Shown: piece after piece, positions 32,887 through 45,700 of the stretch
How positions within the stretch are numbered: the stretch's first letter is position 1
Layout: every line of letters starts with the position of its first letter
DNA from: Macrostomum hystrix
Taxonomy: Eukaryota; Platyhelminthes; Macrostomidae
Assembly (NCBI GenBank): GCA_950097015.1
Contig: CATNEN010000001.1
Coordinates: 24,308,501-24,372,500 of the forward strand
Length of the DNA stretch: 64,000 nucleotides
Direction of reading: 5' to 3'
Notes under the pieces: model-generated
Databases searched by the model: none
What the model saw: the letters and a program-made list of their open reading frames with translations, nothing else
What the model was told of the DNA's origin: nothing
Translations under genes and position numbers: made by a program

Positions 32887-33241
32887 GTTCATTCAGCTCA
32901 GCTTCAGCTTCTGAGTGTTGATTTTCAATGTTTGTTAATTATGAAACACCTTTTCTACAAGTTTTTACTGTTAGTGGCATTGCTAGCAGGTTTTGCCTAA
33001 TTTCCTTTAACTAAAATACACATCGGTTCGCTTCTGTCACTCCTACAAACAATTTTCCACCAAATCCACCAGCGTACGCTTTGCTTTTCTACTTTACTTG
33101 TGACTTTATCTCTACTCTGTTTGTTGCCTAAGATGCCCGATGCACACACAAATTTCGTATTTGCTTATTCGATGAGAAACTAGCAGCAATTATTAACACG
33201 CGAAATTGGCGAGCAGTGCTTTTGCAAAAGTTACTGAGGAC

Positions 33242-33247
33242 AATAAA
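33242..33247 (+). terminator. Poly(A) signal AATAAA of PFDN5
   Basis: AATAAA about 355 nt after the stop codon, followed by a GT-rich stretch (GTTTAATCC, GATTGGTTTCTCGTTTGTG). A plausible cleavage signal. Confidence 0.5.
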
Positions 33248-33519
33248 GTGAAGTAGAGCTTGCATTGTTTAATCCTTATGATTGGTTTCTCGTTTGTGCA
33301 GTTTGATGTCATTTTAAGTATTTTTTTATTGAGCTCCAAATTACAAAACCGCCAGTGTAAAGTTTAGAATAGATCAATAGAAATTTTACCTCGAATCGAA
33401 CTCACGAAATAGGCCAGAAATCTAGAGTTAAAGAAATTATTTTATTTTTCGGTCATAAGTGCTTTTATTGCTACTGTCAGCTAGTAGACTATCGCGAACA
33501 TAAACAAACTATTTTTTCT

Positions 33520-33521
33520 AG
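33520..33521 (+). other. Acceptor-like AG 24 nt before the NUDT2 start codon
   Basis: ACTATTTTTTCTAG ends 24 nt before ATG 33546. Compare the PFDN5 site at 23152-23153. Confidence 0.45.
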
Positions 33522-33545
33522 CTGAACACAAGCCAGACAAATACA

Positions 33546-33995
33546 ATGCCAGAGATAGTTGAAGCAGCCGGTCTTGTTGTGTTCTCCCGTCCGACTGGCG
33601 GCTCGGACGAGCCCCTCTACCTCATGCTGCACTCGTCGCGCACCCAGGACCGGTGGACGCCGCCAAAGGGCCACCTGGAAGCCGGCGAGTCCCTGCTCGA
33701 CTGCGCCATTCGTGAGACTCGCGAGGAGAGCGGCCTGACTCGCCTCCGTCTAGTTGACGCCTTCGCTGCCACCGAGATTCGCTACAACAGCCGGCGCCAC
33801 GAGGAGCGGCTCAAGAGCTGCACCTTCTGGTTAGCCGAGGTCGCTGACGAAGCTGAAGCTGCAGCGGTTCAACTGTCGCACGAGCATCGCGACTTTCGCT
33901 GGTGCCGACTGGACGAAGCCGCCCAGCTGGCCCGGGCCGGCTTTCCTGAGGTGCTGCCGCTGCTGCAGAGGGCCCACAGCTACATCTGCGCGTGA
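33546..33995 (+). CDS. NUDT2: Bis(5'-nucleosyl)-tetraphosphatase (Ap4A hydrolase), Nudix family
   Basis: Single exon, 149 residues, the usual length for NUDT2. The Nudix box spans residues 42-64 with all consensus acidic residues (GHLEAGE, then RETREESGL), which bind metal and catalyse pyrophosphate hydrolysis. Family hallmarks before and after it are RWTPPKGH, FWLAEV and LSHEHRDFRW. The enzyme asymmetrically cleaves diadenosine tetraphosphate to ATP and AMP in the cytosol (established knowledge). Codon use is GC-rich compared with the flanks. It lies 660 bp downstream of PFDN5 on the same strand and just upstream of a 1.6 kb minisatellite. No intron and no poly(A) signal were seen before the array. 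Confidence 0.93.
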   Translation: MPEIVEAAGLVVFSRPTGGSDEPLYLMLHSSRTQDRWTPPKGHLEAGESLLDCAIRETREESGLTRLRLVDAFAATEIRYNSRRHEERLKSCTFWLAEVADEAEAAAVQLSHEHRDFRWCRLDEAAQLARAGFPEVLPLLQRAHSYICA

Positions 33996-34149
33996 GCCGC
34001 CTGGGACCCGCCTTAACTGCTAGACTGTTGTTTTTACTGGCTTGTCTAACTCGCTTCGAATTTTTGTCCTCGAAATTGTCTATGGCCGAAATTTCTGGCC
34101 CTGAACCCCAACACCCCAGTCTAAAGCCTGACTGAAAGCCAGCCTAAAC

Positions 34150-35728
34150 CATAAGATCCTCATCCTGAACCATAACACCCTCATCCTGAACCCTAACATC
34201 CTCATCCTGAACCCTAACACCCTCATCCTGAACCCTAACACCCTCTTCCTGAACCCTAACATCCTCACCCTGAGCCCTAACATCCTCATCCTGAGCCCTA
34301 ACACCCTCATCCTGAACCCTAACATCCTCACCCTGAACCCTAACATCCTCATCCTGAACCCTAACACCCTCATCCTGAACCCTAACATCCTCATCCTGAA
34401 CCCTAACATCCTCATCCTGAACCCTAACATCCTCATCCTGAACCCTAAAATCCATATCATGAACCCTAATAACCTAGTCCTGAACCCTAACACCCTCATC
34501 CTGAACCCTAACACCCTCATCCTGAACCCTAACATCCTCATCCTGAACCCTCTCATCCTGAGCCCTAACACCCTCATCCTGAACCCTCTCATCCTGAACC
34601 CTAACATCCTCATCCTGAACCCTAACATCCTCATCCTGAACCCTAACATCCTCATCCTGAACCCTAACATCCTCATCCTGAACCCTAACACCCTCATCCT
34701 GAACCCTAACATCCTCATCCTGAACCCTAACATCCTCATCCTGAACCCTAACACCCTCATCCTGAACTCTAACATCCTCATCCTGAACCCTAACACCCTC
34801 ATCCTGAACCCTAACATCCTCATCCTGAACCCTAACATCCTCATCCTGAACCCTAACATCCTCATCCTGAACCCTAACATCCTCATCCTGAACCCTAACA
34901 TCCTCATCCTGAACCCTAACATCCTCATCCTGAACCCTCTCATCCTGAGCCCTAACACCCTCATCCTGAACCCTAACGTCCTCATCCTGAACCCTAACAT
35001 CCTCATCCTGAACCCTAACATCCTCATCCTGAACCCTAACACCCTCATCCTGAACCCTAACATCCTCATCCTGAACCCTAACACCCTCATCCTGAACCCT
35101 AACATCCTCATCCTGAACCCTAACATCCGCATCCTGAACCCTAACATCCTCATCCTGAACCCTAACATCCTCATCCTGAACCCTAACATCCTCATCCTGA
35201 ACCCTAACATCCTCATCCTGAACCCTAACATCCTCATCCTGAACCCTAACACCCTCATCCTGAACCCTAACATCCTCATCCTGAACCCTAACATCCTCAT
35301 CCTGAACCCTAACACCCTCATCCTGAACCCTAACATCCTCATCCTGAACCCTAACATCCTCATCCTGAACCCTAACATCCTCATCCTGAACCCTAACACC
35401 CTCATCCTGAACCCTAACATCCTCATCCTGAACCCTAACACCCTCATCCTGAACCCTAACATCCTCATCCTGAGCCCTAACATCCTCATCCTGAGCCCTA
35501 ACACCCTCATCCTGAACCCTAACATCCTCATCCTGAACCCTAACATCCTCATCCTGAACCCTAACACCCTCATCCTGAACCCTAACACCCTCATCCTGAA
35601 CCCTAACACCCTCATCCTGAACCCTAACACCCTCATCCTGAACCCTAACATCCTCATCCTGAACCCTAACACCCTCATCCTGAACCCTAACACCCTCATC
35701 CTGAACCCTAACATCCTCATCCTGAACC
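34150..35728. repeat. Minisatellite, 21-bp unit with telomere-like CCCTAA
   Basis: About 75 copies of CCTCATCCTGAACCCTAACA plus one base. Because the unit is a multiple of three and lacks stops in several frames, it produces spurious ORFs of 438 (+) and 550 (-) codons. A few 15-bp units (CCCTCTCATCCTGAG) interrupt it. Confidence 0.97.
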
Positions 35729-35775
35729 CCAAGATCTTTAGCCTCAGCCGAAATCTGAATAAGAAAACACAGTGA

Positions 35776-37007
35776 GGTTGCAGTTTTTGGTTGTCAGAGC
35801 CACCAGACAGAAGCTATATATATATTTTTGTAGCTAGTGAACATGTTAAGCAGTGTACTTTCATGTGCATTGTTTTCACTAATTAGCTACTAACAGTAGT
35901 CACTCTAGGACTGGCAGACTAGCTTAGTTAGCTGCATTCTCAAAGACCTGTACTTTTCTTAGTTTATTTACTCTAGTAGGCAAAAGCGCAACAGCTTATA
36001 CTTTTTTTATTTCAATTAATTTTTACAATTAGAGAACTGTGCTCACACCATTGTCAAAATAATTTACGAAGTGTTTGCGCCCTGTGGACAACTCTATCCA
36101 ATGTCATGTACTTGGCTTCCCGTGAACAGTTTTAGAACATCATGTTCCAGAAAACTATAGCCGCATAACAGAAAGTATTATCTTACATTGGACTGATTGA
36201 CTGTTGTCGTCTTTCTAGTTTTAATGCTGAGTAAGATTTGAATGCGATTTTAAAAAGTGGAAAATTCACAACTCCTGTATTTTATTCTGCATCATTTTGT
36301 TGCCATGTAGTCTTTGTTTTTCTAATATTGATGCGCAAATTGTATGCTGTTTGGGAAAAACTTAGTTAATACTCCTTTTCATAATACTATAACCTGTAGT
36401 TTTAATTATGTTTTTAATACTTTCTCAACTCCGAGATTCACCTATTACCCTCCATACCCAGTGTCTGAAGCACTTAAGCGAGCTTTACAACCGGCATACC
36501 ATTGATGTGTACTACATAATTTAATAAATTTTGAGAAAAACATTTTGCTGCTATATTTTCTTTTTGCTATAAGCAAATTGAGCTCAGCTAAAAACTGGTA
36601 TTTGCCATTTTCGAGAAAAATACTGGTATCGAGCTGAAATTGTGCATTCGGTCTTCTTTGAAAAGAAAATGTCCACTTTTTCGTTGCATTCTACTTTGAG
36701 TAGGATAGTGATAAAACGATTTAGACGTGTCTTCAATTCCGGAACCTTATAAAAACTCTACGAAAATATTCATAAGGACTATTCTATGGCAATAAGTGAT
36801 CGTATTCAGGTTTGTTATCAGTTGTAGAATTACATTTAGTGTTTTCGCATAAAAAGCATTTAAGAATAAGCTGTTGTTTTGATGGCACCAAAGATGCATA
36901 AAACGGAGTCGCAAAAGTTCATCGTTGGTGAGTCCTAGTTTCTGCCTTAAAGTGCACCATGTGTGTATTATTTTCAATCTGAAACTTTTGGGAATTTTAG
37001 CTTAAGG
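35776..37007. other. Unassigned AT-rich sequence
   Basis: No ORF or second copy was recognised. It may be intergenic or an intron of the gene whose last exons are at 42738-45926. Confidence 0.4.
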
Positions 37008-38965
37008 GCTTCAGATCCTCGGCCTTGACAACCTCCCCCAGATCCTCAGCCTTGACAACCTCCCCTGATCCTCAGCCTTGACAACCTCCCCCAGATCCTC
37101 AGCCTTGACAACCTCCCCCAGATCCACAGGCTTGACATCCTTCCTCAGATCCTCAGGCTTGACATCCTCCCTCAGATCCTCAGGCTTGACATCCTCCCTC
37201 AGATCCTCAGGCTTGACAACCTCCATCTGATCCTCAGGCTTGATAACCTCCCTCAGATCCTCAGGCTTGACAACCTCCCCAGATCCTCAGCCTTGACATC
37301 CTCCCTCAGATCCTCAGCCTTGACAACCTCCCCCAGATCCACAGGCTTGACAACCTCCCCAGATCCTCAGCCTTGACAACCTCCCCTGATCCTCAGGCTT
37401 GGCAACCTCCCTCAGATCCTCAGGCTTGACAACCTCCATCTGATCTTCAGACTTGACAACCTCCCCCCTGATCCAAAGCCTTGACGACCTCCCCCAGATC
37501 CTCAGCCTTGACAACCCCCCTCAGATCCTCAGCCTTGACAACCTCCCCTGATCCTCAGGCTTGACAACCTCCCTCAGATCCTCAGGCTTGACAACCTCCA
37601 TCTGATCTTCAGACTTGACAACCTCCCCCTGATCCTAAGCCTTGACGACCTCCCCCAGATCCTCAGCCTTGACAACCCCCCTGATCCTCAGGCTTTACAT
37701 CCTCCCTCAGATCCTCAGGCTTGGTAACCTCTCCCTGATCCTCAGGCTTGACATCCTCCCCTAGATCCTCACGCTTGACATCCTTCCTCAGATCCTCAGG
37801 CTTGACATCCTCCCTTAGATCCTCAGGCTTGACAACCTCCCCCTGATCCTCAGGCTTGATTATCTCCCTCAGATCCTCAGGCTTGACAACCTCCCCTAGA
37901 TCCTCACGCTTGACATCCTTCCTCAGATCCTCAGGCTTGACATCCTTCCTCAGATCCTCAGGCTTGACAACCTCCATCTGATCTTCAGACTTGACAACCT
38001 CCCCCCTGATCCAAAGCCTTGACGACCTCCCCCAGATCCTCAGCCTTGACAACCCCCCTCAGATCCTCAGCCTTGACAACCTCCCCTGATCCTCAGGCTT
38101 GACAACCTCCCTCAGATCCTCAGGCTTGACAACCTCCATCTGATCTTCAGACTTGACAACCTCCCCCTGATCCTAAGCCTTGACGACCTCCCCCAGATCC
38201 TCAGCCTTGACAACCCCCCTGATCCTCAGGCTTTACATCCTCCCTCAGATCCTCAGGCTTGGTAACCTCTCCCTGATCCTCAGGCTTGACATCCTCCCCT
38301 AGATCCTCACGCTTGACATCCTTCCTCAGATCCTCAGGCTTGACATCCTCCCTTAGATCCTCAGGCTTGACAACCTCCCCCTGATCCTCAGGCTTGATTA
38401 TCTCCCTCAGATCCTCAGGCTTGACAACCTCCCCTAGATCCTCACGCTTGACATCCTTCCTCAGATCCTCAGGCTTGACATCCTTCCTCAGATCCTCAGG
38501 CTTGACAACTTCCATCTGATCCTCAGGCTTGATTATCTCCCTCAGATCCTCAGGCTTGACAACCTCCATCTGATCCTCAGGCTTGATTATCTCCCTCAGA
38601 TACTCAGGCTTGACAACCTCCCTCAGATCCTCAGGCTTGACAACCTCCCCCAGATCCTCACGCTTGACATCCTTCCTCAGATCCTCAGGCTCGACATCCT
38701 TCCTCAGGCTTGACAAATGGACAACATCCCCAAATTATCATCAGGCTTGCTAACCTCCCTCACATCCTCAGGCTTGCTAAACTCCCTCACATCCTCAGGC
38801 TTGATAACCTCCCTCACATCCTCAGGCTTGATAACCTCCCTCAGATCCTCAGGCTCGACATCCTTCCTCAGGCTTGACAAATGGACAACATCCCCAAATG
38901 ATCATCAGGCTTGATAACCTCCCTCACATCCTCAGGCTTGACAACCTCCATCTGATCCTCACGTT
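37008..38965. repeat. Minisatellite, 27-bp unit with a ~538-bp higher-order repeat
   Basis: Units of AGATCCTCAGGCTTGACAAC plus CTCCCTC with many variants. The series of variants from about 37503 recurs from 38041 in the same order for nearly 500 bp, so about 20 units were duplicated as a block. Confidence 0.95.
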
Positions 38966-39521
38966 TGATAAGCTCCCACCGTCAGACACTTGAGTCTGAA
39001 AACTATTTTTCCCTTGCCTTAAAAGGCTAGCAGTTTCTTGAAGTGTCAAATCCATATAAAAGATAGTCAACGATCCTTGTTTTAAATGATGTTCCCTTGA
39101 ACGAAAACAATTTGCGTCAGAATTTTCCCCTACGACACTATATATATAAACACTTCCACCATCTTTAATTGAGTATTGGATCATTATTTTTCATAACAAA
39201 ATACCTCAATAGTTGGAAATTTCTAGAAATCCGCTGCGAATACAGAAATCAGTCTATCCTTGTGGGCTTTTAATATTGGCCCAGGTGCAAATAACCCCGA
39301 TAGAGTTGCTAGCGAAAATTTTCCTTTCAAGTTTTTCTTAAGCTTTTTTTGGTCACGTCGTCTGGCCAGATGGAGGCGAGCTAATAAGAGGCCACTTGGA
39401 TGCTTTGATTAAACACCTGAAAGCAGAGCTGGTCGCATGCTACAGATGCTTTCTCTTCCTAAACCAATTCCTTGTCCAAACCCCTGTACATGTAAAAATC
39501 TTTAACGTCAGCTTTGTTGTA

Positions 39522-40645
39522 TTGACGTCTGAGACGCAACCACTCACAATTGTATTGACGTCTGAGACACAAACACTCACAATTGTATTGACTTCTGAGA
39601 CGGAAGCACTCACAGTTGTATTGACTTCTGAGACGGAAACACTCACAATTGTATTGACGTCTGAGACAGAAACACTCACAATTGTATTGACGTCTGAGAC
39701 GGAAGCACTCACAGTTGTATTGACTTCTGAGACGGAAGCACTCACAATTGTATTGACGTCTGAGACAAACACTCACAATTGTATTGACGTCTGAGACAAA
39801 CACTCACAATTGTAATGACGTCTGAGACAAACACTCACAATTGTAATGACGTCTGAGATAAACACTCACTATTGTATTGACGTCTGAGATAAACACTCAC
39901 AATTGTAATGACGTCTGAGATAAACACTCACTATTGTAATGACGTCTGAGATAAACACTCACTATTGTAATGACGTCTGAGATAAACACTCACAATTGTA
40001 ATGACGTCTGAGATAAACACTCACAATTGTAATGACGTCTGAGATAAACACTCACTATTGTAATGACGTCTGAGATAAACACTCACTATTGTAATGACGT
40101 CTGAGATAAACACTCACTATTGTAATGACGTCTGTGACAAACACTCACAATTGTAATGACGTCTGAGATAAACACTCACTATTGTAATGACGTCTGAGAT
40201 AAACACTCACTATTGTAATGACGTCTGAGATAAACACTCACAATTGTATTGACGTCTGAGATAAACACTCACTATTGTAATGACGTCTGAGATAAACACT
40301 CACTATTGTAATGACGTCTGAGATAAACACTCACTATTGTAATGACGTCTGAGATAAACACTCACTATTGTAATGACGTCTGTGACAAACACTCACAATT
40401 GTAATGACGTCTGAGATAAACACTCACTATTGTAATGACGTCTGAGATAAACACTCACTATTGTAATGACGTCTGTGACAAACACTCACAATTGTAATGA
40501 CGTCTGAGATAAACACTCACTATTGTAATGACGTCTGAGATAAACACTCACAATTGTAATGACGTCTGACACAAACACTCACAATTGTAATGACGTCTGA
40601 CACAAACACTCACAGTTGTAATGACGTCTGAGACGCAAACACTTG
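39522..40645. repeat. Minisatellite, 33-bp and 31-bp units, array 1
   Basis: Units built on TTGTATTGACGTCTGAGACA and AACACTCACAA. The left part has 33-bp units with GAGACGGAAGC variants; the right part has 31-bp units with GAGATAAACACTCACTATTG. The same family returns at 41400-42440. Confidence 0.95.
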
Positions 40646-41399
40646 TTTTGTCAACTGTGCCACAAGAACATAAAAAAGTAGTCGACGATCGAAATTAGTA
40701 AAAAGCTATTCTACAATGCATAATAGGTTTGCACTTAAACAAAAAAGCTGGAAAACTGCTTTGAACGTACGTCTCGCACATATAGCCAACCCATCAGGCA
40801 CATTGCACTTTGTCAATAAAAAACGACGAAAAACCACCTTTTTTAGCCAGTCTGTTTTCGTCCGAGAAGTGGGCATCAAAACGGTACATTAGTAAACAGA
40901 TCTAATGTTCCTAACATAACGAGCCATGGTTACAAGATTTTGCACTTAAAATACTTCTGGCTCAGTGGCTTCTCAGTTGTATTTGAAGTGTTTGACTTGA
41001 ATATACAAGAACAAGACAGACTGAACATCTAACTAAAATGTTCTGAATTTTCTATGCAAGCTGTCTGGTTATTTTTATCTTGAAGCAGATGTCTATTTGA
41101 ATTTGTAGTCAGGAAATAGTTTAAATTATCAGATACGAAATGATTTTCAAAGGCCGTATGCTTCATTTACTTTAATTATCTTCATTTACTGTTTGACACG
41201 TTTTCAGTAAAATTTAAGCAAAAGGCTGTATATTTAGTGTCATCTCTGCTGAAACTTAACTGTTTATATATTTCAGAAAGATCATTGGTAGGTCATTGCG
41301 ATTGTTTTATTCCCGAGTCGCTTATCGCCCAAGTAGTATAACAAAATTTGTTCGTTATTTATTCTTTAATTCCCCACGATAAACGCACACACGCACAGG
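40646..41399. other. Spacer between two arrays of the same minisatellite family
   Basis: About 750 bp of AT-rich sequence with no recognisable gene. It ends in CACACACGCACAGGTGCACTC, similar to part of the SINE described at 52655. Confidence 0.5.
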
Positions 41400-42440
41400 T
41401 GCACTCACAATTGTATTGACGTCTGAGACACAAACACTCACAATTGTATTGACGTCTGAGACACAAACACTCACAATTGTATTGACGTCTGAGACAGAAA
41501 CACTCACAATTGTATTGACGTCTGAGACACAAACACTCACAATTGTATTGACGTCTGAGACACAAACACTCACAATTGTATTGACGTCTGAGACAGAAAC
41601 ACTCACAATTGTATTGACTTCTGAGACGGAAGCACTCACAGTTGTATTGACTTCTGAGACGGAAGCACTCACAGTTGTATTGACTTCTGAGACGGAAGCA
41701 CTCACAGTTGTATTGACTTCTGAGACGGAAACACTCACAATTGTATTGACGTCTGAGACACAAACACTCACAATTGTATTGACGTCTGAGACACAAACAC
41801 TCACAATTGTATTGACTTCTGAGACGGAAGCACTCACAGTTGTATTGACTTCTGAGACGGAAACACTCACAATTGTATTGACGTCTGAGACAGAAACACT
41901 CACAATTGTATTGACGTCTGAGACGGAAGCACTCACAGTTGTATTGACTTCTGAGACGGAAGCACTCACAATTGTATTGACGTCTGAGACAGAAACATTT
42001 ACAATTGTATTGACCTCTGAGACACAAACACTCACAATTGTATTGACCTCTGAGACACAAACACTCACAATTGTATTGACGTCTGAGACACAAACACTCA
42101 CAATTGTATTGACCTCTGAGACACAAACACTCACAATTGTATTGACGTCTGAGACACAAACACTCACAATTGTATTGACCTCTGAGACACAAACACTCAC
42201 AATTGTATTGACGTCTGAGACACAAACACTCACAATTGTATTGACCTCTGAGACACAAACACTCACAATTGTATTAACGCCTGAGACACAAACACTCACA
42301 GTTGTATTGACGTCTGAGACGGAAGCACTCACAATTATTGTAATGACATCTGAGACACAAACACAGTTGTAATGACGTCAGAGACGGAAGCACTCACAAT
42401 TATTGTAATGACTTCTGAGACAGAAACACACACGCACAAA
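41400..42440. repeat. Minisatellite, 33-bp unit, array 2
   Basis: About 31 copies of the same 33-bp family as 39522-40645, in the same orientation. GACACAAAC and GACGGAAGC variants are interspersed. Confidence 0.95.
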
Positions 42441-42518
42441 ACACACAGAGTCGCTTATCGCCTAAGTAGAATAACAATATTTGTATCGGGAATTATTCAT
42501 ACCTGACATATACGTACG

Positions 42519-42675
42519 ATGAACGCACACACGCATAGGTGCGTACTTGTTCTCTGTCTCTCTGACAGTGTTCACTTTTTGGGTTGGCCCTCGTGATAGT
42601 AAATCGCAAGACGAACCCCCTGCTTTCTCTCCAACCGCTGGTGTCCCGAATTTTCGTGGCCTCGCCCGAATTAGA
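42519..42675 (-). mobile_element. tRNA-derived SINE, copy 3 (partial, diverged)
   Basis: Matches the body of the SINE at 52655-53004 in order and orientation (GGTTGGCCCT, TAGTAAATCGCAAGACGAA, CTTTCTCTCC, GTGGCCTCGCC). The tRNA-like head is missing or degraded. Confidence 0.6.
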
Positions 42676-42737
42676 AGTCAGAAACCCTCACAAACCCTCA
42701 GAACTCAAAAGCATAAACAATAACTTCTCACTGATAG

Positions 42738-45700
42738 AGCCTCGCCGAGGAGTTAAGTCTGACGATGGAGACTCCGGCAGCTGTAAGAAGTGCAAATGTG
42801 CCAGCGAGTGTCTGCTGATTGAACCATTGTTTTCCAAAGAGACTCCATGGCCGGTGAGATTTTGCTACAGCTCAACCTCCGCCTCTGCTGTTGAGGACTT
42901 TACTAACGTCCGCAGCAGCTCGACTAGAAGCAGCTGGTCCACAGACAGCCACAACGCAGGCTTCAATGCACATAGCGACTGCTTTCAAGGTAGCAGGTGA
43001 GCATCGGGCTTTGTTTGTCGATGCATCTGTAAAATTTAATAAAAACTTTTCACCCTCCTTGAGAATGACTCGCGAATATTTGTTTTTTTATGAGACAGCC
43101 TACTGCTCTTTTGAAGTGACCGAATTCTGTGTCTTGAACTTAGTACCGTCAGTATAATTATGGGGCCGAGAAAACATTTTTTTATTGTTATTGGCGCTAA
43201 TTTGCTAAGAATTTACAATCCTACCTCTAAAATCTTACTTCCGACCCTGCTTTCTTGCTCCATTCTGAGCACAGTTCCCCGTTTCCGCACCTCCTGAGAG
43301 ATGTCAATAGCAATAATCAGCCTGATCAAGAGGCAGCGCAACTGGGAGAGGTAATCGACTCCGGGTGCAATGAAGAACAAGAGGTTCTGGACAGCTCACC
43401 GGGCCTGTCGGAGAAGCAGGAAAATCAGCCGTACCAGCGTGAGACGCAGCAGCAGCAGCTGCTGCAGCAGCATTTTAGCCATGTTAAGGCGAACAAAAAA
43501 AAGCACCGGCAGCAAAAACAGGTACGTACCAAAATGGTATGGTCCATTGTTTCTTTTTTTTCTGAGACACTCGATGCGTTTCTCAAACACTCGAATCATT
43601 TCTCAAACACTCGATGCGTTTCTTAAACACTCGATGCATTTCTAAGACACTCGATGCATTTCTCAGACACTCGATGCATTTCTTAAACACTCGATGCATT
43701 TCTCAGACACTCGATGCATTTCTCAGACACTCTACGCGTTTCTAAAACACTCGATGCATTTCCCAGACACTCTACGTACGCGTTTCTCGAACACTCGAAT
43801 CATTTCTCAAACACTCGATGCGTTTCTTAAACACTCGATGCATTTCTAAGACACTCGATGCATTTCTCAGACACTCGATGCATTTCTCAGACACTCGATG
43901 CATTTCTCAGACACTCTACGCGTTTCTAAAACACTCGATGCATTTCTCAGACACTCGACGCATTACTCAAACACTCGATGCGTTTCTCAGACACTCGATG
44001 CATTTCTCAGACACTCGATGCATTTCTCAGACACTCTATGCTTTTCTCAAACACTCGATGCATTACTCAAACACTCGATGCATTTCTCAGACACTCGACG
44101 CATTACTCAAACACTCGATGCGTTTCTCAGACACTCGATGCATTTCTCAGACACTCGATGCATTTCTCAGACACTCTATGCGTTTCTCAAACACTCGATG
44201 CATTACTCAAACACTCGATGCATTTCTTAAACACTCGATGCATTACTCGAACACTCGATGCGTTACTCAAACACTCGATGCATTACTCAAACACTCGATG
44301 CGTTACTCAGACAATAAATGTGTTTCTCCGAGCCTGTTTCATGTGTCTGTTATGTGTTTTTTGATTGTCCGCACTTCTCGTAAGGAGTTAAGAAGTGCAT
44401 ATTTTACTGAACATGTGTCAAATCGATTCTGAAACTACCGCTTAGAGACAGTAATTTAGTCAATTACGAGTATATTCCATAATGAGACAGCTTACCTTTA
44501 TTTCGACTGGCAAAACCTGTTAACGAGTTAAAAAGTGACACGAACTTCTATTCTGTTTAATACCATTGGTGTAACCAGAAAGGTCAGCCGCCACTCCTAA
44601 TCGAGGTGATCGACTCGACTGGACAAAGCCACAGCGAGGCTGCGCACCTAGCGGAATGGGCGACCCCCACCTCCCCGCTGTGTCCTTCGGACGGCCCTGC
44701 AGAAGAGGCTGCGCTCCGCACCAACACATCGACCAGTCCCAATGGCAGATTGGAAACAACCCCGGATGACCAGAAGCTGGCTAAATCTCTGACACCTCGA
44801 TGCTTGTATTGCGAGACTGGCCAATCCGAGTAAGTTATTGCTGTCGATGAACCATGAACCAATAAATTTACCAATATCTCTCCAATCTAGTCTGATCTAA
44901 TATCCAATCTAGTCTGATCTAATCTCCAATCTAGTCTGATCTAATCTCCAATCTAGTCTGATCTAATCTCCAATCTAGCCTGATCTAATATCCAGTCTAG
45001 TCTGATCTAATATCCAGTCTAGTCTGATCTAATCTCCAATCTAGTCTGATCTAATCTCTAATCTAGTCTGATCTAATCTCCAATCTAGTCTGATCTAATC
45101 TCCAATCTAGTCTGATCTAATCTCCAATCTAGTCTGATCTAATCTCCAATCTAGTCTGATCTAATCTCTAATCTGATCTAATCTCCAATCTAGTCTGATC
45201 TAATCTCCAATCTAGTCTGATCTAATCTCCAATCTAGTCTGATCTTATCTCTAATCTAGTCTGATCTAATCTCCAATCTAGTCTGATCTAATCTCCAATC
45301 TAGCCTGATCTAATCTCTAATCTAGTCTGATCTAATCTCCAATCTAGTCTGATCTAATCTCTAATCTAGTCTGATCTAATCTCCAATCTAGTCTGATCTT
45401 ATCTCTAATCTAGTCTGATCTAATCTCTAATCTAGTCTGATCTAATCTCCAATCTGATCTAATCTCCAATCTAGCCTGATCTAATCTCTAATCTAGTCTG
45501 ATCTAATCTCCAATCTGATCTAATCTCCAATCTAGCCCGATCTAATCTCCAATCTAGCCTGATCTAGTCTAGTCTGAACTGATCTTGAAGTTAATCATAA
45601 CTTATCGCAGGGTCAACATGCAGCAGCAGCGAAAGCTCGAGCAGACACCCCAATGCAGCTGCAGTCAGTCGAAGCCTCGCTCATATTCGAAGTGTCGACA

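Noticed and set aside
34080-35775. Long ORFs of 438 (+) and 550 (-) codons encoding LILNPN- or GFRMRM-type repeats
   Set aside because: Both result from a 21-bp tandem unit without stops; overlapping open frames on both strands and no non-repeat domain argue against genes.
41355-42372. ORFs of 299-325 codons in the 33-bp array
   Set aside because: Unit length is a multiple of three, so several frames stay open by chance; no start context or unique sequence.
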